Shown piece by piece: positions 8,427 to 16,606 of a stretch of 64,000 nt of DNA. Location: contig NZ_JAEHOK010000002.1 of assembly GCF_016236915.1 (NCBI RefSeq), positions 62,001 to 126,000 of the forward strand. Direction: 5' to 3'. Position 1 is the first letter of the stretch. Every line of letters starts with the position of its first letter. Made by a program: the position numbers and the translations under genes. This stretch comes from Salegentibacter maritimus (GTDB lineage Bacteria; Bacteroidota; Bacteroidia; Flavobacteriales; Flavobacteriaceae). The notes beneath the pieces are model-generated. The model was not told where the DNA came from, did not search any database, and saw only the letters and a list, made by a program, of their open reading frames with translations.

Positions 8427-9220
8427 TATTTAAAACTATATTTAAAAATCCAACCTAATATTTTAACTCCTGCAAAGATAGCACCTTTCACAGTGCCGGA
8501 AACTTTAGAGGTGCCAATCCTGTTTTTATAATGTACAGGTACTTCGGTGTAAGAAAACCCCTTTTTTAAGGCTTTCAATTGCATTTCTACCGTCCAGCCA
8601 TAAGTTTTATCCTGCATTTGCAGCTCCAGCAATTTCTGGTATTTAATGGCTCTAAACGGCCCCAAATCTGTAAACCTGGCATTAAAAAATAATTTCATTA
8701 GAGAAGTTGCCAACCAGTTTCCAAATATCTGCGGAAAGGTCATCGAACCTTTTTCTCTCCATCTTTTAACCCTGGAGCCAATAACCAAATCTTTATTTTC
8801 TTCAATAATTGGGGCGATTATTTTAGTTAATTCGGCAGGGAAATCACTATAATCTCCGTCTAAAAAAACAATAATATCCGGTTTAAGACTTTCGAGGGGC
8901 TGTTGGGAAATATAGTCCAGTCCCTTTAAACAAGCATAGCCATAGCCTTTTCTTTTTTCCTGTAATACCGTGGCACCTGCATTTTTAGCGTTGGCTTCAG
9001 TAGCATCGGTAGAATTATTGCTTACCACAATAACCTCCTGAACAATCTTCGGGATTTCCGCAATAACCTTCGCTATAGATTCTTCCTCATTAAAAGCCGG
9101 AATAATTACTTTGATTTTTTTGGAAGAAAAGTCTACTTCAGACTTAGAGTTTTTAGGATAATTTGGGCCAGGCTCACATTTTTCGTGACTGCCCTGGAAT
9201 TCTTGATTTTCTTGTGGCAT
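8426..9220 (-). CDS. GT2 glycosyltransferase, polyprenyl-phosphate sugar synthase type
   Basis: A 264-residue soluble GT-A enzyme resembling dolichol-phosphate mannose synthase. IIPAFNEEESI (39-49), VSNNSTDATE and the metal-binding FLDGDYSD (119-126) are visible. Such enzymes load a sugar from a nucleotide donor onto polyprenyl phosphate for later use by membrane GT-C enzymes, which fits the mannosyltransferase-like gene downstream. The first 30 residues are polar and poorly conserved, so the true start may be slightly downstream. It abuts the polyferredoxin gene without a gap and overlaps the next GT2 gene by one base. Confidence 0.8.
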   Translation of the reverse strand: MPQENQEFQGSHEKCEPGPNYPKNSKSEVDFSSKKIKVIIPAFNEEESIAKVIAEIPKIVQEVIVVSNNSTDATEANAKNAGATVLQEKRKGYGYACLKGLDYISQQPLESLKPDIIVFLDGDYSDFPAELTKIIAPIIEENKDLVIGSRVKRWREKGSMTFPQIFGNWLATSLMKLFFNARFTDLGPFRAIKYQKLLELQMQDKTYGWTVEMQLKALKKGFSYTEVPVHYKNRIGTSKVSGTVKGAIFAGVKILGWIFKYSFK

Positions 9221-10804
9221 TTACTTCGATTTCTGGTTTACCAGGTCCATTAGGTTTACATCATTTCCCAAGAGCACTTCTTCAGAGTTTATGCGTCCCT
9301 CCATATCGTCATTTTCAAGTTTTAACACGCCTCTTGGGCAAACTGCCGAGCAGATTCCGCAGCCAACACAGCTGGAACGTACTATATTTTCTCCTTTTTG
9401 GGCATAAGCGCGCACATCAATTCCCATTTCACAATAGGTAGAGCAATTTCCACAGGAGATACATTGCCCGCCGTTGGTAGTAATTCTAAATCTTGAAAAA
9501 AGGCGTTGTTGCATTCCTAAAATTGCTGCCATTGGGCAACCGTAACGGCACCAAACCCTGCTTCCAAAAATTGGATAAAAGCCTACGCCAATAACCCCCG
9601 AAAATGCGGCACCAATCAAGAAACCATACCATTCCCGAAGTTGATAGCCCCCGAAGAAAAAGATATTTCCATTTCCGCTGAAATAATTAATACAGATAAT
9701 TGATAAGATTACCACTAAATAGCCAATAGCACCATATTTAGCATCCTTGGCTAATTCTTTACGTTTAAAAATCATAATTACCGCGAAAAGCAACGTAAGA
9801 AAACCGGCAGTTCCCCAAAGAAAAGCATCTTTGGTAAGCCAGAAATCATTGGCACTGTCGCCTAAAAATGAATACAAAACCGCAATGGTCATAACCGTAA
9901 CAAATACTAGAACGCTATGAATTACCCAGCGTTCAATCTTCCAGGCATGTTGAGATTTGTCAGAAAGTTGACGGTACGGGTCGCCGGCGGTTTCTGCAAG
10001 TCCACCGCAACCGCAAACCCAGCTACAATACCAGCGTTTTCCGTATTTATAGGTTAAAATAGGCGTGATTACAAATATGGAAATCAATCCAAAAACTAGC
10101 ATAATTACGCCAACATTGCCTGCTGAAAGGAATTCGTTGATCTTATAATCGGTAAACAAATCGTAGTTAAGCGGCCAAATATTGGCGGGGTTATAGTAAG
10201 GTTGGTTTAACCGAATTAAAATTTCGGGAATTAGAAAGGCAAAACCCAACTGAAAGAACATCACCGAGAAGGTGCGAATTACTTCGTAGCGATTATTGCG
10301 ATATTTTAAAATAAACTTATATCCAAAAGCCAGAATAGCCAGGGTATACAGTGTGCCATATACAAACCATTGGCTGGCAGGGTTTCCGCTAATTAATTTA
10401 CTTAATGGGTCGAAAAGTGAAATGATCCCTGTGTTTTGCCCATCGGCATTAAGTCCTAGATACTGCGGAAACCAATATAAAACCACATAAAAAAGCGTAA
10501 GAACAATGCCCAGGACCCAGGCCCAAAAACCACGGCCACTAAGTGATTTAAACCAAACTCCGTCGTTTTTGATACCCGCGTGTTTGCCCAGATATAAATC
10601 GTTGGCGAAAATTACGGTCCCCAATGCAATAAGCCCTAAAGACAAACTTAAAAATAGGGGCTTGTTTGGAAAGTTTACATTGGCTATGGCCAGTACTAAA
10701 ATGAAAAGCCCAACCAAACCTATACCGCTGGCCAGTTTTTGCCTGGTAGAAAGTTTTGTCGCTGCCTCTGGTGTAAGAGACATATTGTGTTCTATTTTGC
10801 TCAT
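9221..10804 (-). CDS. Membrane polyferredoxin (NapH/CcoG-like 4Fe-4S protein)
   Basis: A 527-residue integral membrane protein with roughly ten hydrophobic segments and several cysteine clusters. CSWVCGCGG follows a mid-protein helix, CRYGCP lies near residue 425, and a C-terminal ferredoxin domain has two 4Fe-4S signatures, CISCGNCSTYC and CVGCGICSAVCP. The layout resembles NapH and CcoG/RdxA, which pass electrons across or along the membrane. It overlaps the upstream FAD oxidoreductase gene by 4 nt, so the two probably form an electron-transfer pair. Donor and acceptor are unknown; supplying reductant to the operon's radical-SAM chemistry is a guess. Confidence 0.75.
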   Translation of the reverse strand: MSKIEHNMSLTPEAATKLSTRQKLASGIGLVGLFILVLAIANVNFPNKPLFLSLSLGLIALGTVIFANDLYLGKHAGIKNDGVWFKSLSGRGFWAWVLGIVLTLFYVVLYWFPQYLGLNADGQNTGIISLFDPLSKLISGNPASQWFVYGTLYTLAILAFGYKFILKYRNNRYEVIRTFSVMFFQLGFAFLIPEILIRLNQPYYNPANIWPLNYDLFTDYKINEFLSAGNVGVIMLVFGLISIFVITPILTYKYGKRWYCSWVCGCGGLAETAGDPYRQLSDKSQHAWKIERWVIHSVLVFVTVMTIAVLYSFLGDSANDFWLTKDAFLWGTAGFLTLLFAVIMIFKRKELAKDAKYGAIGYLVVILSIICINYFSGNGNIFFFGGYQLREWYGFLIGAAFSGVIGVGFYPIFGSRVWCRYGCPMAAILGMQQRLFSRFRITTNGGQCISCGNCSTYCEMGIDVRAYAQKGENIVRSSCVGCGICSAVCPRGVLKLENDDMEGRINSEEVLLGNDVNLMDLVNQKSK

Positions 10805-12087
10805 ACTTTCTGTAAATTCTCTTTAAAACTTTTAAAAATTTCTTTTTCGTGCTGAGTGTAAAACTCAGGATCAAAATTGGCCTGCTTTAAGTTGGCCAGG
10901 ACGTGATCTATCTTGCGATTTTCATTTAACCACTGGTCAAATATGGCATGGCGCATCCTTATTCCAAAGGTGTTTATTCCCAGGAATTTATTGGAGTTAG
11001 CATCAAAAGCAATAGTAATGGCTTTGGTGTTATCTTTATGCTGCCAGTGAAAGTGCATTTCATTATCGCCCGGTTGTGCTGAAACATTGCCGTAAGTTTG
11101 ATATTCAATATCAAAGAATTTAGCCGAGTTAAACCAGTTCCCGGGTTTGTATTTCATCGTATTGCCTGTTAAGGTTTGTGCCAGGGTTTCGCCCATCATA
11201 CGGCCTGCATACCAAACGGCTTCAATAGGTTTTCTATGGGGTAGGGGTTGTTTTACCTGTGCACAATCGCCAATAGCAAAAACGTCTTTAATGTTGGTTT
11301 GTAGAAATTCGTCTACCAGAATTCCCTTATCGGTTTCTAAAGCCGAATCTGCAAGAAAATCTATATTAGGTCTAACCCCGGTACAAAGTCCTACCAACTG
11401 GCATTCAATTTCTTCACCCGAATTTGTGATTATAGAAGTGACTTTTCCGTCTTGATTGCCAATAATCCTGTCCAGTTCGGTTTCTTCTCTAAGATCTACC
11501 CCGTGCGATCTAATGTGTTTAGAGATTAGTTTAGCATCCTGAATTGGCAATACATTATGCCAAAAGGCTTCTTCCCGGATTAGGAAAGTTACCTCAATAT
11601 TTCGTGTGTTAAGCATTTCAGCTAGTTCCACACCAATCAATCCTCCACCAATAATTACTGCTTTTTGGCAAGTTTGAGTGTTTTTCTCCAGCAGTTCTAA
11701 ATCTTGTTTAGAAACCAGTCCCTGCACTCCTTCTAAATCCTGACCTTCCCAACCAAATTTGTTATAAACCGAGCCTGTTGCCAAAACCAGCTTATCATAA
11801 CTCATTGTTTCTTCAGAAGAGAAATGCAATGTTTTCCCTTCAAAATCTATAGTGTCAACCCAGGCTTTTTTTAAATCAATTCTATTTTTCTCCCAAAACC
11901 AATCTTCATAAGGTTTTAAGTGATTCCATTTCATATGGCCCATATACACATACATCAATGCGGTGCGAGAAAAGAAATAATCGCTTTCCGCAGAAATTAC
12001 GGTAATTTTTGCGTCGGAATTTTTCCTAATGTGCCGCGCACAGGTAATTCCTGCAATCCCATTTCCTATAATAACTATGTGTTCCAT
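10801..12087 (-). CDS. NAD(P)/FAD-dependent oxidoreductase
   Basis: A 428-residue pyridine-nucleotide-disulfide oxidoreductase of the NADH oxidase/rubredoxin reductase type. An N-terminal FAD motif (VIIGNGIAGITCARHIRK), a second NAD(P)-binding motif (VIIGGGLIGVELAE, near 150) and the FAD-contacting VFAIGDCAQ are present. The usual redox-active CxxxxC pair is absent at the N-terminus, so it is not a disulfide reductase proper. I start at the ATG at 12087 (MEHIVIIGNG); the frame extends 11 codons upstream, but that part runs through a dispersed repeat. It overlaps the polyferredoxin gene by 4 nt. Confidence 0.8.
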   Translation of the reverse strand: MEHIVIIGNGIAGITCARHIRKNSDAKITVISAESDYFFSRTALMYVYMGHMKWNHLKPYEDWFWEKNRIDLKKAWVDTIDFEGKTLHFSSEETMSYDKLVLATGSVYNKFGWEGQDLEGVQGLVSKQDLELLEKNTQTCQKAVIIGGGLIGVELAEMLNTRNIEVTFLIREEAFWHNVLPIQDAKLISKHIRSHGVDLREETELDRIIGNQDGKVTSIITNSGEEIECQLVGLCTGVRPNIDFLADSALETDKGILVDEFLQTNIKDVFAIGDCAQVKQPLPHRKPIEAVWYAGRMMGETLAQTLTGNTMKYKPGNWFNSAKFFDIEYQTYGNVSAQPGDNEMHFHWQHKDNTKAITIAFDANSNKFLGINTFGIRMRHAIFDQWLNENRKIDHVLANLKQANFDPEFYTQHEKEIFKSFKENLQKV

Positions 12088-12095
12088 ATTTGCCA

Positions 12096-12129
12096 GATAA
12101 TCGAGATTTATCCCGATCACTATCGGGAC
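12096..12129 (+). repeat. Dispersed 34-nt palindromic repeat, copy 2
   Basis: It begins GATAAT and ends ACTATCGGGAC, with an internal cccgat/atcggg dyad. It lies just upstream of the FAD oxidoreductase start, in the gap behind the nucleoside phosphorylase gene. Confidence 0.65.
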
Positions 12130-12201
12130 TTAGAGGCCTTCCTCAAAATTAAAGTATTCTATTTTGATTATACCTGCTGAATTTTATTTGTGATTTTCTG
12201 C

Positions 12202-13014
12202 TTAAACAGCTTTTACAACTTCTTTAAATAGCGTAATCATATTTGGTTCTGCTTTCGCGGCCATAGCAATAATTTCATCGATATTTACCGGTTTTAGGTT
12301 ATCAGGGTCACCTTCATCGGTAATTACAGAAATAGCTGAAACCGGCAGGTTTAAATGATTGGCCACAATAATTTCTGGCACAGTACTCATTCCAACAGCA
12401 TCTGCGCCCAAAATTTTCAGCATTCTATATTCGGCACGGGTTTCTAATTGTGGCCCTAAAAGTGCTGCGTAAACCCCTTTATGTAGTTTTATTCCCTCTT
12501 TTTTAGCTATAGTTTCAAAGGCGGCGTTCATCTCGGCATTATAAGGAGCACTCATATCTACAAAACGTTCACCCAATTGGGAAACCCCTTTAAAAGCCAG
12601 AGGAGAATCTCCCAGCAAATTAATATGATCGTCAATAAGCATAAGTTCCCCTTTTTTAAATTTCAAATTGATTGAACCTGAAGCATTTGAAACCAGGAGC
12701 TTTTTAATACCCAGTTGATGCATAATGCGAACAGGAAAGGTTACCTCTTGCATAGTATAGCCTTCGTACATATGAAAACGCCCCTGCATCACTACCACTT
12801 TTTTTCCTTCCAGCTCTCCAAAAATCAATTTTCCTTTATGGAATTCTACCGTAGCGGTTGGAAAATGAGGTATCTCGTTGTAGCTAACCTCTACCTCTGT
12901 TTTTATTTCATCTAAGAGTTGACCCAGGCCTGTGCCCAGTATAATCCCTATCTCCGGATTTATAAAGCCTTTTTCTTTGAGGTATTTAGTTGTTTCCTCT
13001 ATTTTTTGAATCAT
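12202..13014 (-). CDS. punA: Purine nucleoside phosphorylase (trimeric PNP/MTAP family)
   Basis: Cleaves purine nucleosides with phosphate to the free base and sugar-1-phosphate. The 270-residue length and motifs fit the trimeric family: ILGTGLG (25-31), MQGRFHMYEG (76-85), VSNASGSIN, the base-site GPQLETRAE (Glu191) and GADAVGMSTVPE. The residue matching human PNP Asn243 is Asp233 (ITDEG). In the related MTAP family Asp at this site favours 6-aminopurines, so adenosine-type substrates are plausible. It sits 3 nt after the TIGR04282-type transferase in the arsenosugar-like operon, where removal of adenine from a 5'-modified adenosine would be needed. A housekeeping purine-salvage role is the alternative. 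Confidence 0.9.
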   Translation of the reverse strand: MIQKIEETTKYLKEKGFINPEIGIILGTGLGQLLDEIKTEVEVSYNEIPHFPTATVEFHKGKLIFGELEGKKVVVMQGRFHMYEGYTMQEVTFPVRIMHQLGIKKLLVSNASGSINLKFKKGELMLIDDHINLLGDSPLAFKGVSQLGERFVDMSAPYNAEMNAAFETIAKKEGIKLHKGVYAALLGPQLETRAEYRMLKILGADAVGMSTVPEIIVANHLNLPVSAISVITDEGDPDNLKPVNIDEIIAMAAKAEPNMITLFKEVVKAV

Positions 13015-13017
13015 TTT

Positions 13018-13635
13018 TTACTTTTTGAAAAATTGCTGAAAATCTTTATGATCTTTAATATCTGAATAATAATCTACATCGTTCCTGGCTTCAAGAAAGC
13101 CAATATCTTTTCCTTTTAAATCTTTTACAGTCTCCTGGAAAACCGATGAGGTTCCCCATTCTTTTCCCTGAAAAACTTCCGGAAACAATTGATTCATACC
13201 CAATAAATAATAACCGCCATCTGTAGCAGGGCCAAGAACCACTTCTTTTTCCTGAAGTAAGTGAAAAGCGTTTTCCAGGTCTTCCTGTTTTAAATCGTAA
13301 AGATCGCTGCCAATAATAACAATATGTTTATAGCCTTCTTCAAAACCTTCTTTAAAAGCATTTTTCATACGTTCACCCAATTCTTTTCCCTCTTGAAGCT
13401 TTTTCGAATATAGCTCTAAATTCCAGATGTCTTTATCTACAATAGCTTCAGAATAATAAACCTTTTTGCTAACAGGAAGATTTTTAGTAACCGAAACAGT
13501 ATGTTGTAGTAAAAATTTATAAACTTCAAATGCAGCCCTGTCCCCAATATCCATGGCGAGCCGGGTCTTTACTTTTCCCGGTTCCGGATTTCTTGTAAAG
13601 ATAATTAATAAGTTCTGGGAGGTTTTTAGGCTCAA
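13018..13635 (-). CDS. TIGR04282/DUF2064-family transferase associated with arsenosugar biosynthesis
   Basis: A 205-residue GT-A-like nucleotidyl/glycosyltransferase. It has the N-terminal IIFTRNPEPGKVKTRLA block, VIIGSDLYDL near residue 103 and LGPATDGGYYLLGM near 133-146. This family regularly neighbours the radical-SAM protein ArsS and is annotated as an arsenosugar-pathway glycosyltransferase. The reaction is not established, but acting on the sugar-1-phosphate made by the adjacent phosphorylase would be logical. It lies 24 nt behind arsS and 3 nt ahead of the phosphorylase gene, in one transcription unit. Confidence 0.85.
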   Translation of the reverse strand: MSLKTSQNLLIIFTRNPEPGKVKTRLAMDIGDRAAFEVYKFLLQHTVSVTKNLPVSKKVYYSEAIVDKDIWNLELYSKKLQEGKELGERMKNAFKEGFEEGYKHIVIIGSDLYDLKQEDLENAFHLLQEKEVVLGPATDGGYYLLGMNQLFPEVFQGKEWGTSSVFQETVKDLKGKDIGFLEARNDVDYYSDIKDHKDFQQFFKK

Positions 13636-13659
13636 AATTTAATGGTTTAGCGAGGTTGG

Positions 13660-14718
13660 TTAGGCTACGGTACCCTGGCAGCTACTTCCGGCACCGGCGG
13701 TACAACCGTAACAATGTTGTGAAATTCTTATTTCGCGATTACTAAGCAGGTCTTCGTTATATTCACTAATATGCTGCACTTTACTATCTACTTTTAAGGC
13801 CAGCATTTGGTTAAAGTCGCAGTCGTATAGCCAGCCATCCCAACTTACCGAAATGGTATTGGTGCACATTACACTTTCTACCGCAGCAGGATTATAGGCT
13901 TCTACCAGTGCATACATATAATCTTCATAATTTTCGGAAGCGATTAAATATTCCAGAAAACGACTAATTGGTAAATTGGTGATGGCAAAAAGATTATCGA
14001 AATCTATATTGAAATCTTCTTTTAGCGCTTTTTTAAAATCTTTTTGCAAGGCCTCCTGGTTTGTAGGTAAAAATGCACCGGCAGGATTATAAACAAGATC
14101 TAATTTTAGGTTGGTGCCTGGCTGTGCATAACCTGCAGCGTTAAGCATTTGCAAGGCTTTAATAGACTTGTCGAATACCCCATTGCCACGTTGCTTATCG
14201 GTTTTTTCCCGTTTATAAAAAGGAAGGGAAGAAACTACGTGAACCTTATATTTTTTAAAGAATTCAGGTAAATCATGGTACTTCTTATTTGCCAGTATAA
14301 TTGTAAGATTAGAACGAACAATAAAATCTTTAATTCCGGCTTTTGAAGCTTCTTCTACAAACCATCTAAAATTCGGGTTCATTTCTGGTGCGCCCCCTGT
14401 AAGATCCAGGGTGTGGGCTTTGGTTGTTTTAATAACCTCCAGGCATTGCTCCATGGTTTCTTTGGTCATAATCTCCTTCCGGTCTGGACCTGCGTCTACG
14501 TGACAATGCGAGCAAACCTGATTACACATATAACCTAAATTAAGTTGAAGTATTTCTAGCTTTTTAGGTTTTAAAGGGGCATTTCCGGTTTCTGCAATTT
14601 TATCTTTAAACAAAGGAAGTTCCCCTTTTTTAAAGACCCCGTTGCTTAAAAATGTAAGCTGGTTTTCGGGTTTAGAAAGGTCATCTTTTCTCGCCGATAA
14701 AGATTTTAGTAGAGCCAT
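13660..14718 (-). CDS. arsS: Radical-SAM arsenosugar biosynthesis protein ArsS
   Basis: A 352-residue radical-SAM enzyme. The cluster motif CNQVCSHC supplies Cys65, Cys69 and Cys72, followed by HVDAGPDRKE, and LTGGAPEMNP is the SAM-binding GGE-like segment. The C-terminus CYGCTAGAGSSCQG is a hallmark of the ArsS family; in some organisms this family is a selenoprotein, but here the positions are Cys. In characterised systems ArsS joins a 5'-deoxyadenosyl group to dimethylarsinous acid, giving the nucleoside precursor of oxo-arsenosugars. The neighbouring TIGR04282-type, phosphorylase and CPYC genes support this assignment, although no arsenite methyltransferase is in the window. Confidence 0.88.
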   Translation of the reverse strand: MALLKSLSARKDDLSKPENQLTFLSNGVFKKGELPLFKDKIAETGNAPLKPKKLEILQLNLGYMCNQVCSHCHVDAGPDRKEIMTKETMEQCLEVIKTTKAHTLDLTGGAPEMNPNFRWFVEEASKAGIKDFIVRSNLTIILANKKYHDLPEFFKKYKVHVVSSLPFYKREKTDKQRGNGVFDKSIKALQMLNAAGYAQPGTNLKLDLVYNPAGAFLPTNQEALQKDFKKALKEDFNIDFDNLFAITNLPISRFLEYLIASENYEDYMYALVEAYNPAAVESVMCTNTISVSWDGWLYDCDFNQMLALKVDSKVQHISEYNEDLLSNREIRISQHCYGCTAGAGSSCQGTVA

Positions 14719-14775
14719 TTTGAAAATTTAATGCTATTGGGAATAAATAATTTAAACTAAAGCAATGAAAAAGGT

Positions 14776-15111
14776 TTACATGCTTAATTTATCATATTTG
14801 TTCATCATTTGTACACCGTGTACCAGGGTTGCTCCACTTTCAATAGCAGCTCCGGTATGCACGGCTTCCATCATTTCTTCTTTTGTGATCCCCTTTTGTA
14901 AACCATCTTTGGTGTAAGCATCAATACAATAAGGGCATTTTACTACGTGGGATACAGCAAGGGCTATAAGTGATTTCTCCCTAGCAGAGAGCGCTCCTTC
15001 TTCAAAAACTTTTTCGTAGTAATCAAAAAACTTAGCTCCCAGTTCTTCGCTCCATTCAGTTATTTTTCCAAACTTCCTTAAATCATCGGGGTTATAATAG
15101 GTCTTAGCCAT
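14776..15111 (-). CDS. Peroxidase-like carboxymuconolactone decarboxylase-family protein of arsenosugar clusters
   Basis: A 111-residue AhpD/CMD-fold protein, complete for its family. The redox pair is CPYC (Cys59, Cys62) followed by IDAYTKDG, and the start MAKTYYNPDDL is clear. AhpD-type proteins use this pair in thiol or peroxide chemistry. This subfamily is associated with ArsS; its role may be reduction of an oxidised arsenic intermediate or protection of the pathway, which is inference. It is the first gene of the long minus-strand train, 57 nt ahead of arsS. Confidence 0.82.
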   Translation of the reverse strand: MAKTYYNPDDLRKFGKITEWSEELGAKFFDYYEKVFEEGALSAREKSLIALAVSHVVKCPYCIDAYTKDGLQKGITKEEMMEAVHTGAAIESGATLVHGVQMMNKYDKLSM

Positions 15112-15583
15112 AGCAGTTATTAGGTTTTAAGTTATTTTGGTCTAAAATATCTATTAATACTTACGCAACCAATCAATTTTTCTAAAAATGATACTTATGG
15201 ATTTTCCAGGCAGTTTTGTGACGTATAAGTTTTTGAGGAAGAGTTGAAGCATAGTTGTGCGCTAGAAACTCGTTATGAGGTAGTTTATTTTTGGATATGG
15301 GGTTTAAATATTTACTTTGCCTGGCTGTTTTTAAATAAAAGTTGGTTTTTATAATCTATATTATGTATTTTAAGGGCTTAAAATTTTAAAGCCAAACTAA
15401 CGTATTTAACATTAATATTAGCTTAAAACAAAAATGCTAATGACTTTTAACTATATGTTTTCTTAGAGCTTTATCTTTACCATGAAATATTGAGCATTAG
15501 TCCTGCTGCGTTGTTTGATGAGCTGATGTTAATATTGGGATATTGTAAATTGATGTAAAGGGTCTCACCCAATAATTAGATTT
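15112..15583. other. Divergent intergenic region, arsenosugar operon versus AraC gene
   Basis: This 472-nt AT-rich stretch must hold promoters for the minus-strand operon and for the plus-strand AraC regulator. I found no exact TAnnTTTG box in a suitable place, no RNA gene and no coding frame of note. A small attagc/gctaat dyad lies at 15417-15441. Confidence 0.4.
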
Positions 15584-16606
15584 ATGAGAATAAATGTAAA
15601 AACCCTACCAGTAGAGGATATTATCGAGGATATTTCTGAAAGCCTTAATGTTCCGGTTAAGAATGGTAGCGGAGAACATACTATAGAATTGCCAGAACAT
15701 ATAGGTGAAGGCTTTATTAGGGGTATTAGTTTTGATTCGGGAATGGGGTTTATAACTTACAATTGTAAGTTTTATGAAGATGTAGAAATTCACTTTTCGC
15801 TAAATACGGTGCACCCTCTAAAATTTATATTTTGTTCTGCCGGAAACACGGGTCATTCTTTTCAGGATACAGAAAAGGTTCACAATATTAAGGCCTTTCA
15901 AAATATTATTGTTTCCAGTAGCGGATACAATGGTCATGTGCTTTATTTTAAAGCTAACGAATCTACTCACGTGTCGAGTTTAGAGATAATTCGTTCTGTT
16001 TTTGCTCATCGTAGAAATTACGATTTTGAAAATCTTAATCCTACTCTAAAGGAGCTTTTTCAAGACGCGGTGGCAGAAAGACAATTTTTTTATCAGGGGA
16101 ATTATAGCATTAAAGCTGCTGATATTATGAACGAGATAAATACCAGGGAGTATTCTGGATTTTTGCGTTCTCTATATCTTGAAGCAAAGGCTTTTCAGAT
16201 GCTGGTAATACAGATTTCGCAATATGAAGATGATGAATCTGGTGATAAACTTCCACAAATTTTAAGACAATCTGATATAGAAAAAGTAGATTATGTGGTG
16301 AAACGAATACAGGGGGATCTTGGGAGTAATTTAACAGTAGAATCTCTAGCTAAAGAGGCAGGTACCAATGTAAATAAACTGCAGGAAGGCTTTAAATATG
16401 TGTATGATCTTACCGTGAATAAATATATGCAGCATAAGAAACTGGAGGCTGCTAAAGAGATGCTTATGACCACCGATAAGAATATTTCAGAAATTGTGAC
16501 TGCCATTGGCCTTAACAATAGGAGTTACTTTTCTAAGATATTTAAAGAGAAATATGGCGTGAACCCTAAGTATTTTTTGAAAACCAGAAAGATGCTAAAT
16601 GATTAG
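15584..16606 (+). CDS. AraC-family transcriptional regulator
   Basis: A 340-residue regulator with a C-terminal AraC DNA-binding domain of about 100 residues. The first helix-turn-helix is LTVESLAKEAGTNVNKLQ and the second is NISEIVTAIGLNNRSYFSKI, then FKEKYGVNPKYF. The N-terminal two thirds match no ligand domain that I recognise. It is transcribed away from the arsenosugar-like operon, so that operon is one candidate target. Its 3' end overlaps the converging response regulator gene by 4 nt. Confidence 0.85.
   Translation: MRINVKTLPVEDIIEDISESLNVPVKNGSGEHTIELPEHIGEGFIRGISFDSGMGFITYNCKFYEDVEIHFSLNTVHPLKFIFCSAGNTGHSFQDTEKVHNIKAFQNIIVSSSGYNGHVLYFKANESTHVSSLEIIRSVFAHRRNYDFENLNPTLKELFQDAVAERQFFYQGNYSIKAADIMNEINTREYSGFLRSLYLEAKAFQMLVIQISQYEDDESGDKLPQILRQSDIEKVDYVVKRIQGDLGSNLTVESLAKEAGTNVNKLQEGFKYVYDLTVNKYMQHKKLEAAKEMLMTTDKNISEIVTAIGLNNRSYFSKIFKEKYGVNPKYFLKTRKMLND

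Noticed and set aside
13660-14718. Possible selenocysteine in ArsS, since some family members are selenoproteins.
   Set aside because: The frame has no internal TGA, and the C-terminal motif has Cys at all expected positions.
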